A DNA stretch of 64,000 bases from Pseudomonas sp. GM74 (GCF_000282455.1 NZ_AKJG01000073.1:21178-85177); one strand, 5' to 3'. Positions 8,317-17,318 are shown, counted from the stretch's first letter. Numbers and translations: made by a program. Notes: a model not told the origin generated them from the letters alone.

Positions 8317-8646
8317 TTACTCCGTAATGACAATGCTGCCGTCAGCTTGCTGGCGGTAGATGGTGTAGGGCAGCAGCAAGGTGTCCATCGCGCCGGACAC
8401 GACCACGTCGAGCAGCACGATAGCGGGGGCGGGGCCATGTACCTGCGCATCCCGGCCGTCTTCGAGGGCCGCGTTCAGGTAGCAGAAGTCGTAGGTCACG
8501 CCGCTGTAGATTCGTGGTACCGCGCCGCAATAACTCTTGTGGTCCTTGAGGCTTTTTGCGGCCGCTTCGTCACTGCGCACAACCGTCTGAATCGTGCCGC
8601 AACCCGCTAGCATCATTGCCACCAGTAACATTGCCTGAGTTTTCAT
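8317..8646 (-). CDS. YceK/YidQ family lipoprotein
   Basis: 109 residues. A lipoprotein signal ends at MMLAGC (Cys16), so the mature protein should be lipid-anchored, with Gly at +2. The body has the family features: YSGVTYDFCYLN, the LLDVVVSGAMDTLLLPYTIY segment, and two conserved cysteines. The function of this DUF1375 family is not established. It is transcribed alone and converges on the yccA-like gene. Confidence 0.85.
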   Translation of the reverse strand: MKTQAMLLVAMMLAGCGTIQTVVRSDEAAAKSLKDHKSYCGAVPRIYSGVTYDFCYLNAALEDGRDAQVHGPAPAIVLLDVVVSGAMDTLLLPYTIYRQQADGSIVITE

Positions 8647-8702
8647 GCCGTCAATCCTTCGTCGGAAACCATCAATCTACCTCAGTCTGAAACAAATATC
8701 CC

Positions 8703-9140
8703 TCACGCCATGGGCGGCAACCGGCGCTTGACCGGGGTTTTCTTGACGATGGCCGTATTGGTTTCAGCGTGAGTGTTGAGGCGGTCGAGCAGGGTGTCCA
8801 GTTGTTCCATCGAGCGCACGTGCAGGCGTGCGATGAAACAGTCGTCGCCGGTCACCTTGTCGCACTCGGTGAATTCGGGAATGGCCATGATTTGCCGTTC
8901 CACCTCTTGCAATTGGCCCGGCAACGGGCGAATGCGCACGATGGCCTGGAGTTGATAGCCGAAGCTTTTCGGGTCGATTTCAACGGTGTAGCCCTTGAGT
9001 ACGCCACGTTCTTCCAGGCGGCGCAGGCGCTCGGCAACACTGGGGGAGGACAGGCCGCTGATTTGCGCCAAGGCCTTGAGCGAGCGTCGCGAATCTTCCA
9101 TCAGGGCCGTGATCAGCACTTGGTCGATGTCATCGGTCAT
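8703..9140 (-). CDS. Lrp/AsnC family transcriptional regulator
   Basis: 145 residues. An N-terminal winged helix-turn-helix (DQVLITALMEDSRRSLKALA, then SGLSSPSVAERLRRLEERGV) is followed by the KGYTVEIDPKSFGYQ linker and a C-terminal RAM ligand-binding domain with the GDDCFIARL core. ATG at 9140 is preceded by AGAGGG. The frame is open further upstream, but that part has no family similarity. It is divergent from the EamA exporter gene at 9277, 136 bases away, and likely controls that gene and itself in response to an amino acid. Confidence 0.9.
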   Translation of the reverse strand: MTDDIDQVLITALMEDSRRSLKALAQISGLSSPSVAERLRRLEERGVLKGYTVEIDPKSFGYQLQAIVRIRPLPGQLQEVERQIMAIPEFTECDKVTGDDCFIARLHVRSMEQLDTLLDRLNTHAETNTAIVKKTPVKRRLPPMA

Positions 9141-9276
9141 GGCGAAGCCCTCTGTTAGGCGTTTTTTAAAAACTGCCTTCATAAAAAAGGCCGATTCAGA
9201 GTTTAGCCTGCTTTTTGCTATGGAGTAGCGCGGTGGTGCATTGGCATACTTTGGCCACAAACACAGGAGTCTGATG

Positions 9277-10170
9277 ATGGACAATAACCTACGCCGCGGT
9301 TCGTTCGAAATGACGGCCGCCATGCTGATCTCCGGCACCATCGGCTGGTTCGTGCTGGTTTCCGGGCAACCGGTGCTGGATGTGGTGTTCTGGCGCTGCC
9401 TGTTCGGTGCCGGCACCTTGCTGCTGATTTGCGCGGCTTTCGGCTTTCTGCGCCCCGGCATTCTGACCCGCACCACGTTCTTGCTCGCGGTGCTCAGCGG
9501 TGTGGCGATCGTCGGCAACTGGGTGTTGTTGTTCGCGTCCTATTCCCGGGCGTCGATTGCCATCGGCACCGCCGTCTATAACGTCCAGCCGTTCATGCTG
9601 GTCGGGCTGGCGGCGCTGTTCCTCAACGAAAAAATCACTACACAGAAACTAGCCTGGCTGGGCGTGTCGTTTCTCGGGATGCTGGCAATCGTCAGCGCCC
9701 ATGGCAGCCAGGGCGAGAGCGGCAGCGATTACCTGACGGGCATTGCCTTGGCCTTGGGTGCGGCGTTTCTCTATGCAATTGCCGCGTTGATCATCAAGCG
9801 TTTGACGGGAACCCCGCCGCATTTGATCGCGCTGATCCAGGTCAGCACCGGCGTGTTGTTGCTTGCGCCATTCGCGAATCTTTCCGTATTGCCACAGGCA
9901 CCGAGTGCTTGGGCCAGCATGGTGACGCTGGGCATGGTGCACACCGGCGTGATGTACGTGTTGCTGTACGGCGCGATTCAAAAACTGCCGACGGCGCTGA
10001 CGGGGGCGCTGTCCTTCATCTACCCGATCGCGGCGATTTTCGTCGACTGGTTTGCTTTCGGCCATCGCCTGGAGCCACTGCAATGGATCGGCGTCGCGGC
10101 GATTTTGCTGGCGGCTGCCGGCATGCAACAAGGCTGGTCGCTGAAGTTTCGGCGCACGGTGACGCCGTAA
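9277..10170 (+). CDS. EamA/DMT family transporter
   Basis: 297 residues with ten predicted hydrophobic segments in two EamA (DUF6) repeats. Examples are LISGTIGWFVLVSGQPVLDV near the N-terminus and GALSFIYPIAAIFVDWFAFG near the C-terminus, the latter a typical EamA helix pair. It is probably an inner-membrane exporter of an amino acid or other metabolite. The Met at 9277 has GGAG seven bases upstream. A Met codon three bases earlier is the alternative. The divergent Lrp-family gene is its likely regulator. Confidence 0.88.
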   Translation: MDNNLRRGSFEMTAAMLISGTIGWFVLVSGQPVLDVVFWRCLFGAGTLLLICAAFGFLRPGILTRTTFLLAVLSGVAIVGNWVLLFASYSRASIAIGTAVYNVQPFMLVGLAALFLNEKITTQKLAWLGVSFLGMLAIVSAHGSQGESGSDYLTGIALALGAAFLYAIAALIIKRLTGTPPHLIALIQVSTGVLLLAPFANLSVLPQAPSAWASMVTLGMVHTGVMYVLLYGAIQKLPTALTGALSFIYPIAAIFVDWFAFGHRLEPLQWIGVAAILLAAAGMQQGWSLKFRRTVTP

Positions 10171-10185
10171 CCCGTGACCCAGGCG

Positions 10186-11259
10186 TCAGATGTTCCAGCA
10201 CGGCGCGTTCCGGGCCAGGCGCTGGCGCATCTCGCCGACATTGGCGGCCAGTTGTTGAGTCAGCAAGCGATACCCGTCCAGGGTGTTGTAGACCGGCGCA
10301 TCGAGACTGACAAGCGGCACATCCACGGGCCGATCGAGCCGCTGGGCGGCGCCTGATTTCAACGCCCGAGCCATACCGATCAATTGCACGCGAATCTGCC
10401 GATGCTCGGCTTTCAATGCCGTTTGCATCAGCGACATCGCTTCGAGGTCATTGGCATCCGGTCGGGTATTGCCGAGGATTTCCAGGGTGCTGACGCACAT
10501 GCGCAGGTTGCGCTGGAGGGCATCGAGTTCGGTCATGGAAATTTTCACTTCCTTGGACACCGAAGGCATCAGTGAGCGAAGTTGCACCATCGCCGCGTTC
10601 AGGCGGGTCATGAGCTTGAGGTGTTCGTCGGCGGTGATGGCCTGGCCGTCAATGATGCGCCCGTAGATTTTCGCGCAATCTCGCAAGGCATCTGCCAGGT
10701 TGTAGCGCCAGGAATAAACCGCGTACAGCGGCAGGGCGAAGGAAAACGCCAGGGCCAGGGCAATGCCGATCAGGATATCCACCCCGCGCCACAAGCCATC
10801 GGTGACCGGGTTGTCGCCGTGCCCGGCGACGATGAACACGGTAATCGCCGACAGCAGCGCCGTGTAGCCGCCCTTGCCGATGGCGTGATACGAGAAAAAC
10901 CCGCAGACCACCGACATCGCGAAATAGGTCAGCCAGGGCATCCCGAGCCAGGCCTGTTGTGCCACCAGCACCAGGCCGACACCGGCACCGATCAAGGTGC
11001 CGATGGCGCGCTCGGCGGCTTTCTTGCCGATGTTGCCGTGGTGTTGCAAGCCGCCGATCACCACCAGCATTGTCACCGACGCCCACTCACCGTGGGGCAG
11101 ATGGATCCCGGTGGTCAGCAGGATCGTCGCCAGCAACCCGAGCGACACCCGCACCGCGTGGATCACCCGGGCATGGCGGTAGCGCCGGTACGGGTCCAGC
11201 AACGGACGCAGCAGTCGGCGCAGCAAGGGTGGCAGCCCGTGGGCTCTGGATGTACTCAG
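10186..11259 (-). CDS. FUSC family inner-membrane protein (aromatic-acid-exporter-like), probable CTG start
   Basis: About 357 residues if started at the CTG at 11259, 346 from the TTG at 11226. The N-terminal half has hydrophobic helices with the FUSC-like pattern (VSLGLLATILLTTGI, GEWASVTMLVVIGGL, AAERAIGTLIGAGVGLVLV, then GGYTALLSAITVFIV). The C-terminal half is a soluble helical domain. The family includes efflux components such as AaeB and YccS. No ATG lies near. GGAG sits exactly seven bases before the CTG and overlaps the end of the upstream dehydrogenase gene, so a CTG start with coupling is the best reading. The substrate is unknown. Confidence 0.75.
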   Translation of the reverse strand: MSTSRAHGLPPLLRRLLRPLLDPYRRYRHARVIHAVRVSLGLLATILLTTGIHLPHGEWASVTMLVVIGGLQHHGNIGKKAAERAIGTLIGAGVGLVLVAQQAWLGMPWLTYFAMSVVCGFFSYHAIGKGGYTALLSAITVFIVAGHGDNPVTDGLWRGVDILIGIALALAFSFALPLYAVYSWRYNLADALRDCAKIYGRIIDGQAITADEHLKLMTRLNAAMVQLRSLMPSVSKEVKISMTELDALQRNLRMCVSTLEILGNTRPDANDLEAMSLMQTALKAEHRQIRVQLIGMARALKSGAAQRLDRPVDVPLVSLDAPVYNTLDGYRLLTQQLAANVGEMRQRLARNAPCWNI

Positions 11260-11270
11260 GCCGGCTCTCC

Positions 11271-12896
11271 TCAGAAGATGTAATCGGTGGTCAGAAAGCT
11301 CGAACTGCGGCCGCTGATGATCTCGCTGATCAGGTCCTTGTTGGTCTCCTGGAACTTGGTGGCCACCAGGGTGCGGATCGAAAACACCCGCAGTGCGTCA
11401 TGTACCGACAAGGTGCCTTCGGCCGAGTTCTTGCGGCCATTGAAGGGATAGGTGTCCGGGCCGCGCTGGCACTGGGCATTGAGGTTGATGCGCCCGACCT
11501 GGTTGGCGAAGGTGTCCACCAGCCGGCCGACCGCCACCGGGTTGGTGCCGAAGATGCTCAATTGCTGGCCGAAGTCCGACTCCAGCACGTAGTCGATCAC
11601 GGTATCCAGATGACGGTACGGCACGATGGGGATGACCGGGCCGAACTGTTCTTCCTGATAAACCCGCATCTGCGGCGTGACCGGGTACAGCACCGCCGGG
11701 TAGAAAAACGACGCACGAACCTCGCCACCGTTGGGGTTGACCACCCTGGCGCCTTTGCTCTCGGCGTCCGCCACCAGTGCATGCAGATAATCGACCTTGC
11801 CCGATTCCGGCAGTGGCGTCAGGGATACACCACTCTCCCAGGGCATGCCGGGTTTGAGGTTGGCAAGCCTGGCGTTGAATTTGTCGATGAAGGCGTCGAC
11901 TACGTCTTCGTGGACAAACAGGATCTTCAGGGCCGTGCAGCGCTGGCCATTGAACGACAGCGAACCGGTCACCGCTTCACTGACCGCGTTGTCCAGATCC
12001 ACTTGCGGCAGGACGATGCCCGGGTTTTTCGCATCCAGGCCCAGCGCCGCGCGCAAGCGGTGGGGTCTCGGATGGAGTTTTTTCAGGTCACTGGCGGCCT
12101 TGTTGGTGCCAATGAAGGCAAAGATGTCGATCTTGCCGCTGGCCATCAGCGCGCTGACCGTCTCGCGGCCGCTGCCGTAGATGACGTTGATCACCCCGGT
12201 CGGGAAGCTGTCGCGAAAGGCTTCCAGCAGCGGGCGAATCAGCAGCACGCCGAGCTTGGCCGGCTTGAACACCACGGTATTGCCCATGATCAGCGCCGGG
12301 ATCAGCGTGGTGAAGGTTTCGTTCAACGGATAGTTGTAAGGCCCCATGCACAAGGCCACGCCCATCGGCACGCGACGGATCTGGCCGAGGGTGTCCTGTT
12401 CCAGTTCGAAACGGCTGGAGCGGCGGTCGAGTTCCTTCAGGGCGTTGATGGTGTCGACGATGTAGTCGCAGGTGCGGTCGAATTCCTTTTCCGAGTCCTT
12501 GAGGTTCTTGCCGATTTCCCACATCAGCAACTTGACCACGGCGTCGCGCTGCTCGCGCATGCGCCCCAGGAAGGTTTCGACGTGCTGGATGCGTTCGGCC
12601 ACCCGCATGGTCGGCCACAGGCCCTGACCGCGATCGTAGGCGCGGACCGCGGCGTCCAGGGCGGTCAATGCGGTGTCGGCATCCAGCAGCGGCGTGCTGC
12701 CGAGGATCACCTGTTCATCGCCATTCGGGCCGGCCAGGTACACCGGGCTGCGGACCTGGGCCAGCGGCCCGTTCCAGGTTCTCAATTCGCCATCGACGAG
12801 GTACTCGCGCTGCTCCGTCTGGCCGTCGAGGCGGTACTTTTCCGGGATGTCGGCGGGGCTTGGGAACAGGTTCTGGAGAATATTGGCTGTGGTCAT
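11271..12896 (-). CDS. Aldehyde dehydrogenase, NADP-dependent GAPDH (GapN)-like
   Basis: 541 residues, aldehyde dehydrogenase superfamily. PMGVALCMGPYNYPLNETF and GNTVVFKPAKLG form the cofactor-binding region. The nucleophilic cysteine lies in SFNGQRCTALK (about residue 318). EEQFGPVIPIVPY and the oligomerisation tail with INLNAQCQRGPD and FNGRKNSAEGT complete the fold. The arrangement fits the GapN-like branch (non-phosphorylating glyceraldehyde-3-phosphate dehydrogenase). The usual ELGGK-type segment with the general base reads LGLDAKNPGIV here, so that residue cannot be assigned and the substrate is uncertain. ATG at 12896 with AGAGGGG upstream. The FUSC gene follows 11 bases after the stop, so the two are probably one operon. 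Confidence 0.8.
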   Translation of the reverse strand: MTTANILQNLFPSPADIPEKYRLDGQTEQREYLVDGELRTWNGPLAQVRSPVYLAGPNGDEQVILGSTPLLDADTALTALDAAVRAYDRGQGLWPTMRVAERIQHVETFLGRMREQRDAVVKLLMWEIGKNLKDSEKEFDRTCDYIVDTINALKELDRRSSRFELEQDTLGQIRRVPMGVALCMGPYNYPLNETFTTLIPALIMGNTVVFKPAKLGVLLIRPLLEAFRDSFPTGVINVIYGSGRETVSALMASGKIDIFAFIGTNKAASDLKKLHPRPHRLRAALGLDAKNPGIVLPQVDLDNAVSEAVTGSLSFNGQRCTALKILFVHEDVVDAFIDKFNARLANLKPGMPWESGVSLTPLPESGKVDYLHALVADAESKGARVVNPNGGEVRASFFYPAVLYPVTPQMRVYQEEQFGPVIPIVPYRHLDTVIDYVLESDFGQQLSIFGTNPVAVGRLVDTFANQVGRINLNAQCQRGPDTYPFNGRKNSAEGTLSVHDALRVFSIRTLVATKFQETNKDLISEIISGRSSSFLTTDYIF

Positions 12897-13161
12897 GTCG
12901 CTACCCCTCTGGATTGGGTGATGCACTGATGAATCGTTTTAGCAGACCTCGGCAACGCTTGTCATGACCCATCTCAGCGTTTTTCCGTACAGCGTGATGT
13001 CCGGGGATTTATCGGTGCATTTCGTCATGGCCTCAGAAGCTCCCCTTGTTGGCCCCCAATGCCCTCAACCCACCCGTGCAGGGTGCCTTAATGTTGACTC
13101 TCCTTGATCACAACAAAAAAGGCTGTGCCCGACTGGCCGGGCAGCCAATGAGAGGACAGCC

Positions 13162-13542
13162 ATGCGGGCAAGCCGATTAACTGAAAAGCCTAGCCTTTGT
13201 TTGGCCTTGGCGGGGTGTGCCTTTGCGTTGCTTGCAGGGTGCGAAGAGCCGAACAACCCGCCGACCCGCAGCGAAGCAGATGCCGCGAGGCCCGTCGACG
13301 CCGAGCTGGCGCAGGTCTACGACAACAGCTGCAAGCTTTGCCATGCCAATCCGGCGGCCGGGGCGCCGCTGACCGGCGACATCAAGGCCTGGGAGCCACG
13401 GGTGCTGCAGGGCGCCGACTCGCTGCTCGACCACGCGATCAACGGCTACAACGGCATGCCGCCAATGGGCATGTGCATGCAGTGTTCGCAGGAACAGTTC
13501 CTGGCGCTGATTGCCTTTATGTCCGGCCAGCAAATCCAATAA
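13162..13542 (+). CDS. Cytochrome c5-type lipoprotein
   Basis: 126 residues. The signal peptide ends in a lipobox LLAGC (Cys27). The heme-binding CKLCH motif is at about residue 58, followed by ANPAAGAPLTGD and a C-terminal AINGYNGMPPMGMCMQCS segment whose methionines can supply the sixth heme ligand. Two extra cysteines (MCMQC) are typical of cytochrome c5. The protein should be lipid-anchored in the periplasm and pass electrons from a dehydrogenase. GAGAGGA precedes the ATG. It is followed at 23 bases by a Tat-exported flavin oxidase gene, which is its probable redox partner. Confidence 0.88.
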   Translation: MRASRLTEKPSLCLALAGCAFALLAGCEEPNNPPTRSEADAARPVDAELAQVYDNSCKLCHANPAAGAPLTGDIKAWEPRVLQGADSLLDHAINGYNGMPPMGMCMQCSQEQFLALIAFMSGQQIQ

Positions 13543-13564
13543 CAAGAACGGCAGGGTGCGATTC

Positions 13565-14959
13565 ATGACGATGGACCTGACACGGCGTCAGTTGTTGCAA
13601 CGGGCGAGCGTCATTGGCGCCTTTACCGCGCTCGGCTCGACGCCGGCACTGGCCGAGCTGCTGCGCGCGCCACGCCTGATTCCCTGGCGCAACTGGTCGG
13701 GAGGCCAGAGTTGCCTGCCGGCGGCGCGGCTGGCACCCAAGAACCTGGATGAGTTGACGCAAGTGGTGCGCCAGGCCCCCGGCAGGATTCGGCCGGTGGG
13801 CTCGGCGCATTCCTTCAGCGCGCTGGTGCCCACCGACGGCACCTTGCTGTCGCTGAGCTATTTAACGGGATTGCTCGATCACGATGCGAAAACCCTGCAG
13901 GCCGAGTTCGCCGCCGGCACGCCGATGTCACGCATGGGCACGCCGCTCAAGGACATCGGCCAGGCCCTGCAAAACATGGCCGACATCGATTATCAGACCC
14001 TGGCCGGCGCGATCTCGACCTCAACCCACGGCACCGGCAAACACTTTCAATCCTGTTCGGCCCATGTCTGCGGCATGCAGCTGGTGACCGCCAGCGGCGA
14101 CGTGCTGGAGTGCGACGCCAACCGCCATCCTGAAGTGTTCAGCGCAGCCCGGGTGTCCCTGGGGGCGTTGGGCGTGGCCACCAGGGTGCGCCTGCAAAAC
14201 CGCCCGGCGTATCGCTTGCGGGAGCGGCAATGGATCGCTAAAACCGAAGAGTTGCTCGAAGACCTGGACAAGAACACCCGGGAAAACCAGCACTGGGAAA
14301 TGCTCGTGGTCACCCATTCCGACTACGCCTTGTCGATCGCCCTGAACGAAACCACCGACCCGGCTACACCGCCAGTCCCGGCGGATGAGGAGGGCGGCAA
14401 CGAGTTTGTCACCTTGATCGAGAAGATCGACAAGTACGCCAGCGACTTCCCGGACCTGCGCCGCACGATGCTCAACAACCTACGCCACCTGGCCAGTTTC
14501 GATGACCGGGTGGGCGACTCGTTCGACATCTACGCCAACGTGCGCACGGTACGTTTCAACGAAATGGAATATTCCGTGCCGGCCGAATACGGCCCGGCCT
14601 GTTTGCGCGAGATCCTCAAACTGATCCAGGACAAGGGCCTGCGCACCTGGTTTCCGATCGAGTACCGGTACGTCAAGGCCGACGACATTCCCCTGAGCAT
14701 GTTCGAAGGCCGCGACAGCTGTTCGATCTCGGTCCACCAGCATTACCAGATGGATCATCACAACTTCTTCGCCGCCATCGAGCCGATTTTCTGGAAGTAC
14801 AACGGCCGGCCACATTGGGGCAAGTTGCACACGCTGAACGCGAAAAACCTGCAGCCGCTGTACCCGCGCTGGCAGGAATTCCTCCAGGTGCGGCAGGCGC
14901 TCGACCCCGGCGGCAAATTTCTCAATGCGCATTTGTCATCCATTCTGGGGGTGAGCTGA
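13565..14959 (+). CDS. Tat-exported FAD-linked oxidase, D-arabinono-1,4-lactone oxidase type
   Basis: 464 residues. A twin-arginine signal (LTRRQLLQRASVIGAF) ends near ALAELL. The FAD-binding PCMH domain follows: the GGQSCLPAARLAPKNLDEL segment, RPVGSAHSFSALVPTDGTLL and TLAGAISTSTHGTGK are family landmarks. A C-terminal ALO domain includes HWGKLHTLNA. Members oxidise aldonolactones or related sugar alcohols. Start at 13565 (MTMDLTRR) with AGGG upstream; 13571 is the alternative. It lies in one operon with a cytochrome c lipoprotein upstream and a Tat-exported PLP enzyme overlapping its stop. Electrons probably go to the cytochrome instead of oxygen, which is inference from context. Confidence 0.85.
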   Translation: MTMDLTRRQLLQRASVIGAFTALGSTPALAELLRAPRLIPWRNWSGGQSCLPAARLAPKNLDELTQVVRQAPGRIRPVGSAHSFSALVPTDGTLLSLSYLTGLLDHDAKTLQAEFAAGTPMSRMGTPLKDIGQALQNMADIDYQTLAGAISTSTHGTGKHFQSCSAHVCGMQLVTASGDVLECDANRHPEVFSAARVSLGALGVATRVRLQNRPAYRLRERQWIAKTEELLEDLDKNTRENQHWEMLVVTHSDYALSIALNETTDPATPPVPADEEGGNEFVTLIEKIDKYASDFPDLRRTMLNNLRHLASFDDRVGDSFDIYANVRTVRFNEMEYSVPAEYGPACLREILKLIQDKGLRTWFPIEYRYVKADDIPLSMFEGRDSCSISVHQHYQMDHHNFFAAIEPIFWKYNGRPHWGKLHTLNAKNLQPLYPRWQEFLQVRQALDPGGKFLNAHLSSILGVS

Positions 14960-16242
14960 TGACCGTCAATCGCCGCAATTTCTTGCTTGGCAGCGCTGGC
15001 GTCGGCGCCTCGTTGGTGGGTGTCGGGGCATGGCTGCGGCCGGGTGACCGAGGCGCGCCGTACAGCGATTACTTCCGTACCCTGAACCGCGAACTCAAGG
15101 ACCACGGCCCGATGCGACCGGTGATGTTGATCGACCTTGATCGGCTGGATCACAACATCGATGTGGTGATGCAATCGGTCAAGCGCGCCGGCAAGCACCT
15201 GCGCCTGGTGGAAAAATCACTGCCGGCGCCGGGGCTCCTGGCCTACATTGCCCAGCGCGCCGGCACCCAACGCCTGATGTCGTTTCACCAGCCCTTTCTC
15301 AATCATGACGCGGTGCAGTTTGCCGAGGCCGACATTTTGTTGGGCAAGCCGCTGCCGGTGCGTTCGGCCGAGTTGTTCTATCAGTCGCACAAGGGGCCTT
15401 TCGAGCCTTCGAAGCAATTGCAATGGTTGCTCGATACACCGCAGCGCCTGCAGCAATACCTCGCCCTGGCCCAGGGGATGGGCACGCGAATGCGGGTGAA
15501 CATCGAGCTGGATGTCGGGCTGCATCGCGGTGGCGTCAGTGACCTTGGCGTACTCGGGCAGATGCTGGCGCTGATCAGCCAGCACCCGCAGCACCTGGAA
15601 TTCGCCGGGTTCATGGGCTACGACCCGTTCGTGGGCATGGGCGTACCGGGGATTCTGGGCTCGCCCGAGGAGCTGTTCGCGAAGGTGATGGTGATCTACT
15701 ACCGCTGTGTCAATTTCACCCGTCAGCAATACCCCGGTTTATGGCGCGAAGGACTGACCCTCAATACCGCCGGCAGCCCGAGCTATCGCATGCATGAGCA
15801 CGAACAGCTCAGCAGCGAAGTGTCGGTGGGGACGGCGATGCTCAAGCCCACTCATTATGATTTGCCGTCACTGGCGCAGCATGTGCCCGCCGCCTACATC
15901 GCCACGCCAGTCCTGAAAAGCACCGGGGCGGTGAATATTCCAGCGCTGGATGACAAGTCCGGGCTGTTTTCCTGGTGGGACACCAATCAGCGCGAGACGT
16001 ATTTCATCTATGGCGGTAACTGGATGGCGGAGTTCGAATCGCCAACGGGGTTGCAGAGTAATGGCGTGTATGGCCGCAGCTCGAACCAGGAAATGGTCAA
16101 TGGTTCGGCGGCGGTGGGGCTGACGGTGGAGGACCAGGTGTTCTTGCGCCCGACCCAGACGGAGTCGGTGTTGTTGCAGTTCGGGGACTTGCTGGCGGTT
16201 CGGGGTGGGAAGATTGTGGATAGCTGGCCGGTGTATTCCTGA
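14959..16242 (+). CDS. Tat-exported PLP-dependent enzyme, alanine racemase/DSD1-like fold
   Basis: 427 residues. The N-terminal NRRNFLLGSAGVGASLVGVG is a twin-arginine signal. The body is a type III PLP-fold protein: VMLIDLDRLDHNI, then LRLVEKSLP with the likely PLP lysine (about residue 82), and NIELDVGLHRGGV as in D-threonine aldolase/D-serine dehydratase-like (DSD1) proteins. GLTLNTAGSPSYRMHEHE and ELSSEVSVGTAMLKP-like segments contribute further to the barrel. The C-terminal domain is the small beta domain. A periplasmic location is unusual for this family. The ATG overlaps the stop of the flavin oxidase (TGATG), so the three genes 13162-16242 are an operon. The substrate is unknown. Confidence 0.82.
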   Translation: MTVNRRNFLLGSAGVGASLVGVGAWLRPGDRGAPYSDYFRTLNRELKDHGPMRPVMLIDLDRLDHNIDVVMQSVKRAGKHLRLVEKSLPAPGLLAYIAQRAGTQRLMSFHQPFLNHDAVQFAEADILLGKPLPVRSAELFYQSHKGPFEPSKQLQWLLDTPQRLQQYLALAQGMGTRMRVNIELDVGLHRGGVSDLGVLGQMLALISQHPQHLEFAGFMGYDPFVGMGVPGILGSPEELFAKVMVIYYRCVNFTRQQYPGLWREGLTLNTAGSPSYRMHEHEQLSSEVSVGTAMLKPTHYDLPSLAQHVPAAYIATPVLKSTGAVNIPALDDKSGLFSWWDTNQRETYFIYGGNWMAEFESPTGLQSNGVYGRSSNQEMVNGSAAVGLTVEDQVFLRPTQTESVLLQFGDLLAVRGGKIVDSWPVYS

Positions 16243-16263
16243 TGTTTGTTGGGTGACTGTTCC

Positions 16264-16333
16264 GGCGCCTTCGCGGGCAAGCCCGCTCCCACAGGGTGCA
16301 GCGTTGTCCTTGTGGGAGCGGGCTTGCTCCGGG
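16264..16333. repeat. REP-type intergenic repeat pair (inverted)
   Basis: GCGCCTTCGCGGGCAAGCCC with GCTCCCACAGG, then TGTGGGAGCGGGCTTGCTCC in the opposite orientation. The pair forms the typical Pseudomonas REP doublet between convergent genes. Confidence 0.85.
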
Positions 16334-16361
16334 CGGCGTTCCGACGAAGGCGTCAGCTCAG

Positions 16362-17318
16362 TCAAAACGCATAGGGAATGCTGACCTTAGCCCAAAGCAT
16401 TTCCCCTTCAGGCCGGTTTTCCACGTCGAACTCCTTGGCCCAGCGAATCTCCGCGCTGGCGTATTCGAGAAAGGTCCAGTGCAGTGCCGGACCAATCGCA
16501 AACACTTGCCCGCGCACCCCGTCGTTCACGTCCTGGCCATTGAACTGCACGGTGTGGCCGAACTGTTTGTCGTCGGTGGTTTGCTTGAGGTAGTAGCCGT
16601 TCAACCCGAGCATCAGGTCGTCGGTGATCTTGAAACTGGCCGAATAGTCGAAGTGGAAAATCTGCCCCGACTTGTAGTCGGTGTCTTTGTTTTTCCCGTT
16701 GAAACTGTAGGTGGTCTTCATCGACACCTCGGTTCTGTCCGTCGGCAGCCAGGTGAAGGAGAACAAGGGTTTGTAGGTGTAGAAGTTGTTGCTGGTGTTG
16801 GCCAGGCGATCAACGCTGTACTCGCCGGTCGGCACGGTGACTTCGATGGCTGCGCCGAGGGTCAGGCTTGGGCCCATGTCCCAGAGAATGATCGGCGCGA
16901 CCGTGGTGTCGCCCATGCCTTCGCGGGTGTCCTGCAAGCCGAACACCGAGACTTCCTGCTTGAGCCAGGGCTGCGCGATGTAGCCGCCCAGCCGGCCGCC
17001 AAACACCCGCACCGGGCTGAGGTAATCCAGGCGCGGAATGACCGCCGTGGATTCGATCTCGACGTTCGGCACTTTGCCGCCCAGGGAGCTGATATTGAGC
17101 TTCGTGGCTTTGTAGTGGTTGTAGTAGAGGTTGAATGCAACCATGTTGTCCGGAAGGCTGTCGGGCGAAAGCGGCAACATGAAAAAGCCGTCGGTGCCGG
17201 TGCCGATGTTGTCCACGCCGGCCTCGGTGGCCAGCGCCGGTTGCAGGGCGCAGACGCCGGCCAGGCCAATGACCAGTAGGGGAAGTGTCGTGCGGGTCGG
17301 GATCATGGGTGTACTCAT
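16362..17318 (-). CDS. Outer-membrane transporter-like protein (SphA/MetA phenol-degradation family)
   Basis: 318 residues. A Sec signal peptide (LPLLVIGLAGVCALQPALA) is followed by GVDNIGTGTDGFFMLP and many short amphipathic beta strands, ending in the aromatic residue expected of an outer-membrane barrel (SIPYAF). The pattern matches the COG4313 group annotated as a protein of the phenol meta pathway. Members are thought to aid uptake of hydrophobic substrates, but this is not well proven. The ATG at 17318 lacks a strong ribosome site; the ATG at 17306 is an alternative. The divergent AraC-type gene at 17515 is its likely activator. Confidence 0.8.
   Translation of the reverse strand: MSTPMIPTRTTLPLLVIGLAGVCALQPALATEAGVDNIGTGTDGFFMLPLSPDSLPDNMVAFNLYYNHYKATKLNISSLGGKVPNVEIESTAVIPRLDYLSPVRVFGGRLGGYIAQPWLKQEVSVFGLQDTREGMGDTTVAPIILWDMGPSLTLGAAIEVTVPTGEYSVDRLANTSNNFYTYKPLFSFTWLPTDRTEVSMKTTYSFNGKNKDTDYKSGQIFHFDYSASFKITDDLMLGLNGYYLKQTTDDKQFGHTVQFNGQDVNDGVRGQVFAIGPALHWTFLEYASAEIRWAKEFDVENRPEGEMLWAKVSIPYAF

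Noticed and set aside
10959..12929. Plus-strand 656-codon open frame
   Set aside because: It is antisense to the aldehyde dehydrogenase and FUSC genes, with the composition expected of a high-GC shadow frame and no recognisable domain.
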